DNA from: Aeromicrobium fastidiosum | Lineage (GTDB): Bacteria; Actinomycetota; Actinomycetes; Propionibacteriales; Nocardioidaceae | Direction: 5' to 3' | NCBI RefSeq assembly: GCF_017876595.1 | Contig: NZ_JAGIOG010000001.1 | Location: forward strand, 310,001-374,000 | Length of the DNA stretch: 64,000 nt | Shown: piece after piece, positions 57,266 to 64,000 of the stretch | Layout of the letters: each line of letters starts with the position of its first letter | How positions within the stretch are numbered: position 1 is the stretch's first letter | The notes under the pieces: model-generated | What the model was told of the DNA's origin: nothing | Database searches by the model: none | What the model saw: the letters and a program-made list of their open reading frames with translations, nothing else | Position numbers and translations under genes: made by a program

Positions 57266-57347
57266 CGCGAGTGGCGCAAACCCGTCCCCGAGTGGCGCAG
57301 TCTCGTGGGACACGCCGTCCCAGAACCGCAGGATTGCGCCACTCGCG
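57266..57347. repeat. Direct-plus-inverted repeat cluster at a convergent junction
   Basis: CGCGAGTGGCGCAA (57266-57279), a second direct copy (57288-57300, with differences) and a perfect inverted copy (57334-57347) lie between the convergent kynA and groEL genes. Same design as 20251-20334 and 23933-24023 with another sequence. Confidence 0.75.
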
Positions 57348-57369
57348 CGCCAGGGGAGCGCGGACGGAC

Positions 57370-57410
57370 GAGGGCCCCGACCCCACGCGGTGCGTGGAGC
57401 CGGGGCCCTC
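57370..57410 (-). terminator. Hairpin terminator after groEL
   Basis: GAGGGCCCCG (57370-57379) pairs with CGGGGCCCTC (57401-57410), with inner CCACGC/GCGTGG pairing. It lies 28 bp past the groEL stop on the reverse strand. Confidence 0.75.
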
Positions 57411-57437
57411 GAGGTGGTGCGGGTCAGTGACGTGGGC

Positions 57438-59232
<1,795 letters not shown>

Positions 59233-59246
59233 TCAACGGAGCGCAA

Positions 59247-59810
59247 TCAGGTGGCTGGACCGACGTCGTACGTCAGCTCGGCGAACGGTCCGCGCCGCTC
59301 GACCGATCGCAGGGCCAGTCGGTCGGACCGGATGTCGCGCGGCAGCAGCGGTGCCCCGGCCCCCAGCGTGACGGGCGCGATCGTGACCGTGACCCGGTCG
59401 AGCAGGCCCGCGTCGGCGAACTGCCCGACCAGGTCGCCCCCACCCATCAGCCACACGTCCCGGTCACCGGCCGCAGCGACCATCTCGGCGTGCACGTCGA
59501 CGACGGGCGCCCGGGTGAACCGGATGTCTGCGCCCTCGACGACCGGCAGGTCACGGGTCGTGAAGACCCAGGTGGGACGGTCGCCGTACCAGGCCGTCCA
59601 CGTGTCGGGGCGCTCGAGCAGCGACTCGTGCTCGACGACCCACTCGTACGTCGACCGTCCCATCGCGAGCGCCCCGACTCCGGCGAGGAAGTCGGCGATG
59701 CCCGGCTCCTCGTCGTCGGCACCCGGCACGTCGAAGAGCCACTGCAGCGAGTGGTCGGTCGTCGCCAGGAAGCCGTCGAGGCTCGTCGCGGTGTTGTAGA
59801 TCGTCGCCAT
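59247..59810 (-). CDS. Dihydrofolate reductase/RibD-C family protein
   Basis: A 187-residue reductase-fold protein. TATSLDGFLATTDHSLQWLF near the N-terminus, GVGALAMGRSTYEW and WLMGGGDLVGQFADAGLLDRV are those of the RibD C-terminal/DHFR-like family. It probably reduces a pterin or related substrate with NADPH; the substrate is unknown. TACGGT (reverse strand, 59817-59822) is 6 bp before the ATG. It lies between groEL (other side of the CIRCE) and the four-gene membrane operon. Confidence 0.85.
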   Translation of the reverse strand: MATIYNTATSLDGFLATTDHSLQWLFDVPGADDEEPGIADFLAGVGALAMGRSTYEWVVEHESLLERPDTWTAWYGDRPTWVFTTRDLPVVEGADIRFTRAPVVDVHAEMVAAAGDRDVWLMGGGDLVGQFADAGLLDRVTVTIAPVTLGAGAPLLPRDIRSDRLALRSVERRGPFAELTYDVGPAT

Positions 59811-59831
59811 GGGGCGACCGTACCGCCGGGG

Positions 59832-61082
59832 TCAGACGGAGAACAGGAGGTACAGGCCCGTGAAGGTGTACGCGACCATCAGCACCAGCATCGCGAGCTG
59901 GCCGCTCAGGCGGTGGGCCGCGGGCAGGACGGCGAGCGCGCGGTCGTGCGCGGCGACCACCGCGAGGACGTGGCCGATCACGACGCAGCTCACCTTGATC
60001 GCGGCGAGCGTCGAGGTGTGCTCGCTGAGGACGTACGTGACCGACGGGTCGCCCAGCGGTGCCCATCCGCGGTCGAGCGGGTCGAGCAGTGCGAAGAACG
60101 CCGCCTGCCCCTTCTCGAGCAGGTAGGTGAGGTAGTGGGCGAACACGTAGCCGACCACGATCGGCACCAGCGAGTGGGCCAGCAGCCCGGGCAGGCGTCG
60201 CCGCTCAGACCGGTCGACGCCGCCGGTGGCCGTGGCCGCGAGGATGAACAGGATGCCGACGACCATGCAGAAGACGAGCAGGACGGCGCTGTGCTGGGCG
60301 GACGTCAGCGTGCGGCTCTGCCAGAACGGCGAGGCAGAGAAGCTGTCGTAGGCCGTCGAGCCCAGCAGCACCGCGAGCACCGCGACGAGTCCCGGGGCGA
60401 CCGGCACGGTCGGCAGGGTGCGCAGCGGGTTGTACAGGCCCCACCGGCCGTTCCTGACGAAGGGCGACAGGTGCGCGACGAGGCCGCTGTAGACGTCGAA
60501 GGGATCGGCCCGGTCGAACCACCTCTGCCCGAAGGCGAGACCGCCGAGCAGCATCGCGATGGCGTAGATCGCGACCCACCGCCGCACCGCCTCGACCGAG
60601 CCGGGGTCGGACGACGCGAGCTCGAGCCAGACGAAGCCGAACAGGCCTGCGGCCGCCGGCCAGTAGCCGAGGCGCTCCGGATAGGCCCAGATGCCGTCGC
60701 CCGCGACCGTGCGCCACGGCGAGAGGTCGCGCCACACGTGGCCGGCCAGCAGCGCCAAAGGCACGAGGCCGACCCACACCAGGATGTAGAACGCCTGCAC
60801 TCCCCCGTTCGACGCGTCGTCGGGGCCGCCGTACAGGGCGAGCAGCACCCATCCCGTCAGCAGGAGGCCGATCAGGGCCACGAAGGGACGTCGCGCGGGT
60901 GGCGGTGGGGTCGCGGTCTCGAGGTCGTCCGCGGACGTGAACCGCGGCTCCTTCCAGGCCAGCGCGAGCACCGCGAACGAGATCGTGAGCGCCCACGAGG
61001 CACCGACCATCGCGTAGATGAACGGGATCGGCAGATCGGTCGCCCCGCCGACGCCGTGCGCCGCGAACCCGGCGGGGGTCAC
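59832..61082 (-). CDS. Polytopic membrane protein, last gene of the four-gene membrane operon
   Basis: A 416-residue protein with about 10-11 hydrophobic segments. Notable stretches are WFDRADPFDVYSGLVAHLSPF, SAQHSAVLLVF, LLAHSLVPIVVGYVFAHYL and GHVLAVVAAHDRALAVL; histidines lie in or near several membrane segments. Related actinobacterial proteins are sometimes annotated as fenitrothion hydrolase (FedA/FedB) as I recall, but that name is not supported by anything seen here. The GTG at 61082 overlaps the lipoprotein stop by 4 bp, so it is coupled. Function unknown; a membrane redox or copper-linked role is a hypothesis. Confidence 0.7.
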   Translation of the reverse strand: MTPAGFAAHGVGGATDLPIPFIYAMVGASWALTISFAVLALAWKEPRFTSADDLETATPPPPARRPFVALIGLLLTGWVLLALYGGPDDASNGGVQAFYILVWVGLVPLALLAGHVWRDLSPWRTVAGDGIWAYPERLGYWPAAAGLFGFVWLELASSDPGSVEAVRRWVAIYAIAMLLGGLAFGQRWFDRADPFDVYSGLVAHLSPFVRNGRWGLYNPLRTLPTVPVAPGLVAVLAVLLGSTAYDSFSASPFWQSRTLTSAQHSAVLLVFCMVVGILFILAATATGGVDRSERRRLPGLLAHSLVPIVVGYVFAHYLTYLLEKGQAAFFALLDPLDRGWAPLGDPSVTYVLSEHTSTLAAIKVSCVVIGHVLAVVAAHDRALAVLPAAHRLSGQLAMLVLMVAYTFTGLYLLFSV

Positions 61083-61540
61083 CGCACGACGAGCTGGACG
61101 ATCGTGACGCCGAGCCCGTGTGCCTCGACCGCAACCTGGCCCGGCCTGTCGATCGTGAAGGTCTTCTCGATCGATCCACCCGCCGTGACCTGGTAGGTGT
61201 GCTCGGGATCGGAGTGGACGTGGATCTCCTCGTCGACGTCCGACGTGACCAGCAGCGTCACAGGCTTGCCGGCAGCGACCTCGACACGGGCACCCTGCGG
61301 CGTGACCTTGCCGTCCTTGATCGTGATCTCGACGTCGGTGCCCTCCGCCTTGACCTCGTCGGCCTTCTCGTCGACCTTCTTCGCGAGCTCGTCCTGGGCC
61401 TTCTGCGTCGCGTCGGCCAGGTCAGAGGTCGAGGTCGAGGACGGCGAAGCGCTCGGCGCAGGCTTCACCTCGTCATCGGACGAGCCGGAGCAGCCCGCGA
61501 GCAGCAGCAGGGCCGCCAGCAGCATGGTCACGATCTTCAT
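61079..61540 (-). CDS. Cupredoxin-like lipoprotein
   Basis: A 153-residue lipoprotein: signal MKIVTMLLAALLLLAGCSGS with lipobox LAGC, a charged Ser/Thr/Lys/Glu-rich linker (about 20-70), and a small beta-rich C-terminal domain with EIHVHSDPEHTYQVTAGGS and GQVAVEAHGLGVTIVQLVVR. It looks like a plastocyanin/cupredoxin-like domain, with three or four histidines (H in HVH, PEH, EAH) that could bind copper, but no canonical Cys ligand appears. It is coupled by 4-bp overlaps to both neighbours. Confidence 0.7.
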   Translation of the reverse strand: MKIVTMLLAALLLLAGCSGSSDDEVKPAPSASPSSTSTSDLADATQKAQDELAKKVDEKADEVKAEGTDVEITIKDGKVTPQGARVEVAAGKPVTLLVTSDVDEEIHVHSDPEHTYQVTAGGSIEKTFTIDRPGQVAVEAHGLGVTIVQLVVR

Positions 61541-61728
61541 TCGTCCTCCTGGTCGAACGCGCGCTCGATGAGCTCGCGCTCCTCACGTTCTTCTCTGCGG
61601 TCCTTGCGGGCGATGTAGAGCACGACGCCGACGACGATCACGGCCGGCACGATGGCCGGGATCGCGAGCAGCGCGACGTGGTGGGCCAGCAGCACGTCGT
61701 CGAACGGCACGCCGCCGGCAGGTGTCAT
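61537..61728 (-). CDS. Small membrane protein of the four-gene operon
   Basis: A 63-residue protein with one helix (about 17-40, LLAIPAIVPAVIVVGVVLYIA) and a charged C-terminus (ARKDRREEREERELIERAF). ATGA overlaps tie it to the large membrane protein before and the lipoprotein after. No family recognised. Confidence 0.65.
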   Translation of the reverse strand: MTPAGGVPFDDVLLAHHVALLAIPAIVPAVIVVGVVLYIARKDRREEREERELIERAFDQEDE

Positions 61729-63566
61729 GGCGACAGCGTAGGGGCTCGGTCAGCCGTTGCGGCATCCCCCACCTCGGCCGCCTCGGACTCCTCGATCCTG
61801 CGCGCCACCCGCGACACCGAGACGCAGATGCCGAGGATGATCGCGAGGCTGCACAGCAGCACGACCATGTTGGCGGCGGCCCAGATCCAGGCGGGGTGGT
61901 CGTCGGTGCGCTCACGCTGCAGGATGTCGATCTCCGGCACGAAGTCGCGCGTGAACGTCGTCTCGGCAGGCAGCTCGTCGGCACCGAGCGGCCCGTCGGC
62001 CGGCAGGTAGATGGGGACGGCGGCGAGCGTGCGGCCGTCCTGCACCCGCAGCAGGGTCTTCCAGTTGCCGCCGACCGGCACGGGCCGGGTCGACTCATAC
62101 GAGTTGTCGCCGGTGCGGCGCAGCCGGTCGGTCACGACACCCTCTCCCCCGCCCTGCCACGCCGTGATCTGCACCCACGTGGGGTCACGGTCGATGACGC
62201 CGTCGTCGATCGTGACCTTCGCCGTGACCGCAGGCTCGTCGACGGTGCCGACCTGCGTCAGCGCGAAGGACGCTGACGCATCCTTGGGCACCGTGGCGTG
62301 CAGGCCGTTGGCGACGGCCGCCGACAGCACGACGACCGAGGCGACGACGATGACACGTCCGACGTTCTTGGCCGGCAGACGACCCATCAGCCCGAGGGCG
62401 AACAGCGAGCCGCACAGGCCCGACGCGATCGCGACCGGGACGGCCATCACGAGGCCCTCGGCCCACATGTCACGGGTCCACGCGAACTGGAAGACCTGGT
62501 CGTTCCAGAGCTTCTCGATCACCAGTCCGACCGTGCCGATCAGCAGGCCCGCGACGGCACCGAACCACAGCGGCGACCGGCGCAGCCGCGAGATCGCGAG
62601 CAGCTCGACGATCACGGCGCTGCCCAGGTAGAGCGGGAACACGTGGTGCGCCTCGCCCATGACGTCGGTGACGACGAACGAGATGATGCCGCGCATGAGC
62701 AGGAAGAACACAGCGGCCCCCAGGGCAGCCCCCGGTCCGACGTAGAGCCGTGCCGCGACCAGTGTGATGCCGGCCGCCGCGACGATCATGAGCGGCGCGA
62801 AGACCATCCGGAACTGGGCGATGCCGAAGTCGAACTCGGCCTGGAACACCGACAGCCCGATCAGCAGCCCGCCGAACGCGGTCGAGGTCATGATCGTCTT
62901 GAGCCACACCGGGATGGCCCTGCCCCGCTGGCGCATCGCGATCTCGGCCTCGCGGTTGAGCAGGATGATGCCGGCCGTCGACAGACCCGCTCCACCGATG
63001 AGCATCAGGTGCGTCGGGCCCCACAGCGTGACGTCCTGGCCGAACAGCCGGTGCCACACGTCGTCGAGCGGGAAACCGATGAGGGCGTAGAGGCCGCACG
63101 CCGCGATGAAGATGCCGCTGACGGGGGCGTACCAGTGGCGCGTGATGCGCACCGCGGCGACGCCGGGACGCTCGCCGTCGCGCGGGTAGACGATCGCCGA
63201 CATGCCCGCCACGAACAGCGCGAAGAGCCCGTAGAGGATCAGGTAGTGGGCGGGGTTGGCCAACGGCCCGGCATCACGGCCGCGACCGGCGTGCAGGCTG
63301 ACGTCCCACATGAACCCCAGCAGCGCGACGATCAGCGAGCTGCCGACGAACATCGTCGGGATCGTCGACCAGCCGGGCTCGCCGTACCTCGCGCCCAGGA
63401 GCCGGCCGAGACGGTCGAACCACTCGATGCGGTGCGTGCGGTGCGCCCACGCGATGACGAGGAGGACGACCGTGACGACGGTCGCTGCGACGGAGAGCCA
63501 GATGACCTGCTGGAGCTCGGCACCGCCGACGGGAGCGGTCGCGGGATCGGTTGCTGTGACGAACAT
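61725..63566 (-). CDS. Large polytopic membrane protein with two PmoC-like copper-site motifs and an extracytoplasmic domain
   Basis: A 613-residue protein with about 12 hydrophobic segments (1-400), an extracytoplasmic domain (about 405-570) and one last helix. Two motifs D-x3-H-x5-D-x(5-8)-P-x-H occur: D88, H92, D98, P105, H107 and D168, H172, D178, P184, H186. The first reads WDVSLHAGRGRDAG then NPAH. This is the order seen at the copper site of particulate methane and ammonia monooxygenase subunit C (D156, H160, H173 in PmoC). The ectodomain resembles YtkA-like domains. The first gene of a coupled operon; CATACT is 6 bp before its ATG. Function unknown. Confidence 0.75.
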   Translation of the reverse strand: MFVTATDPATAPVGGAELQQVIWLSVAATVVTVVLLVIAWAHRTHRIEWFDRLGRLLGARYGEPGWSTIPTMFVGSSLIVALLGFMWDVSLHAGRGRDAGPLANPAHYLILYGLFALFVAGMSAIVYPRDGERPGVAAVRITRHWYAPVSGIFIAACGLYALIGFPLDDVWHRLFGQDVTLWGPTHLMLIGGAGLSTAGIILLNREAEIAMRQRGRAIPVWLKTIMTSTAFGGLLIGLSVFQAEFDFGIAQFRMVFAPLMIVAAAGITLVAARLYVGPGAALGAAVFFLLMRGIISFVVTDVMGEAHHVFPLYLGSAVIVELLAISRLRRSPLWFGAVAGLLIGTVGLVIEKLWNDQVFQFAWTRDMWAEGLVMAVPVAIASGLCGSLFALGLMGRLPAKNVGRVIVVASVVVLSAAVANGLHATVPKDASASFALTQVGTVDEPAVTAKVTIDDGVIDRDPTWVQITAWQGGGEGVVTDRLRRTGDNSYESTRPVPVGGNWKTLLRVQDGRTLAAVPIYLPADGPLGADELPAETTFTRDFVPEIDILQRERTDDHPAWIWAAANMVVLLCSLAIILGICVSVSRVARRIEESEAAEVGDAATADRAPTLSP

Positions 63567-63613
63567 TCCCGGAGTATGTCAGTGACGATGTGCCATGACA
63601 AGTGTCAGATAGC

Positions 63614-63814
63614 TCAGTGAGCGATGACCTCGTGCGCCTCGCGGCCCTTGGGACCGTCGACGACCTCGAACTCGACCTTCTGGCCGTCCTCGAGCGTCTT
63701 GTAGCCGTCGGACGCGATCTTCGACCAGTGGACGAAGACATCGTCCTGACCCTCGATCTCGATGAACCCGTAGCCCTTGTCAGCGTTGAACCACTTGACG
63801 GTGCCATGCACCAT
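63614..63814 (-). CDS. cspA: Cold-shock protein CspA
   Basis: A 66-residue single cold-shock domain with RNP1 [13 protein letters not shown] and RNP2 DVFVHWS, the typical size of CspA proteins. It binds single-stranded nucleic acid and acts as an RNA chaperone. The ATG at 63814 (MVHGTVKWF) has GGGAG upstream; the longer frame is not conserved. It is distinct from the longer cold-shock protein at 28027. Confidence 0.95.
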   Translation of the reverse strand: MVHGTVKWFNADKGYGFIEIEGQDDVFVHWSKIASDGYKTLEDGQKVEFEVVDGPKGREAHEVIAH

Positions 63815-63898
63815 GCCGCTACTCCCACCTGTCACGAACGAACCCACCTGCCGAGGGGCCGATGCGCTGAGCCTATACGTCTCGAGGCCCACGGGCTA

Positions 63899-63919
63899 CG
63901 GCGGGACTTCGCCCCGCCG
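63899..63919 (-). terminator. Hairpin after the MoaD/ThiS gene
   Basis: CGGCGGG and CCCGCCG are 7-bp arms around a 7-base loop, just past the stop codon at 63935 on the reverse strand. Confidence 0.55.
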
Positions 63920-63934
63920 CGAGCCACTTCGAGC

Positions 63935-64000
63935 TCAGCTGCCGCCGGCAACGGCGGGGATAATCGACACCTGGGAGCCGTCCGGCGTGGGGGTCTCGAG
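63935..64000 (-). CDS. MoaD/ThiS family protein, C-terminal fragment
   Basis: Only the last 21 residues and stop are in the window, reading LETPTPDGSQVSIIPAVAGG plus Ser. The VSIIPAVAGG ending is typical of MoaD/ThiS sulfur carriers, in which the terminal Gly-Gly is adenylated and thiocarboxylated. Here one Ser follows the Gly-Gly, which is unusual and would need processing or indicate a different function. Confidence 0.7.
   Translation of the reverse strand, partial: LETPTPDGSQVSIIPAVAGGS

Overview
The window is a high-GC (roughly 70 %) chromosomal stretch with actinobacterial gene content. It carries a stand-alone GroEL with a C-terminal GGM-type tail and a CIRCE element, a MutA/MutB/MeaB methylmalonyl-CoA mutase set, DUF3027 and DUF2530 proteins, a fused RmlC-RmlD enzyme and many leaderless genes. 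I read it as a Nocardioidaceae-like actinobacterium (Aeromicrobium or a relative is possible), but the genus is inference. I see no rRNA, tRNA, CRISPR, phage or insertion sequence. Genes cover nearly everything; the only gene-free stretch over 300 bp is 37696-38086.

Layout. 1-8020: thioesterase-like fragment, MFS exporter, small membrane protein, DedA protein, the dTDP-L-rhamnose genes (rmlA divergent from rmlB-rmlCD), pdxH and a second-type citrate synthase. 8103-13528: a 1140-residue multidomain glycosyltransferase, an exported protein and a transglutaminase-like protein. 13688-18727: meaB-mutB-mutA (propionyl-CoA route). 18782-32693: housekeeping and transport genes (serC, gamma carbonic anhydrase-like, NCS2 purine permease, two MFS proteins, DUF2530, DUF3027, a cold-shock domain protein, BrkB/YihY, a PemK/MazF-like protein), then a small ECF sigma factor divergent from a short Wzz-like protein, and an acyl-CoA synthetase. 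32892-45877: cell-surface and exopolysaccharide region with a short secreted calcium-repeat protein, polyprenyl-phosphate sugar transferase, GT2, TagD-like cytidylyltransferase, a sigma/anti-sigma fusion protein divergent from a Wzz-like protein, flippase, O-antigen-ligase-like protein, CDP-alcohol phosphatidyltransferase and a large secreted fibrinogen-like protein. 45977-49374: aldehyde dehydrogenase plus DUF779 with a GAF regulator. 49427-53917: a SurE-like lipoprotein divergent from a methyltransferase/kinase-like/coiled-coil protein coupled to a double GT2. 53921-57252: ABC exporter, acyltransferase, tryptophan 2,3-dioxygenase. 57438-63814: groEL, a DHFR-like protein, a tightly coupled four-gene membrane operon and cspA. 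A MoaD/ThiS gene is cut by the right edge.

How the genes work together. dTDP-rhamnose from rmlABCD can feed the glycosyltransferases at 8103, 34889 and 50424-53917. The 33465-42998 block has the parts of a Wzx/Wzy-type polysaccharide pathway (initiation, transfer, flip, polymerise, chain length), and its sigma factor may control it. The 50424-53917 pair resembles the WbdD-type chain-terminator logic of ABC-dependent O-antigens.

Strongest leads for new biology: (1) the four-gene operon 59832-63566, whose first protein carries two D-x3-H-x5-D-...-P-x-H motifs like the copper-site motif of PmoC/AmoC and which also encodes a cupredoxin-like lipoprotein; (2) a WbdD-like methyltransferase-kinase-coiled-coil protein; (3) a duplicated divergent module of ECF sigma factor and Wzz-like protein. 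About twenty genes have a -10 hexamer 6-8 bp before the start codon, so leaderless transcription looks common, and I used this to choose starts.
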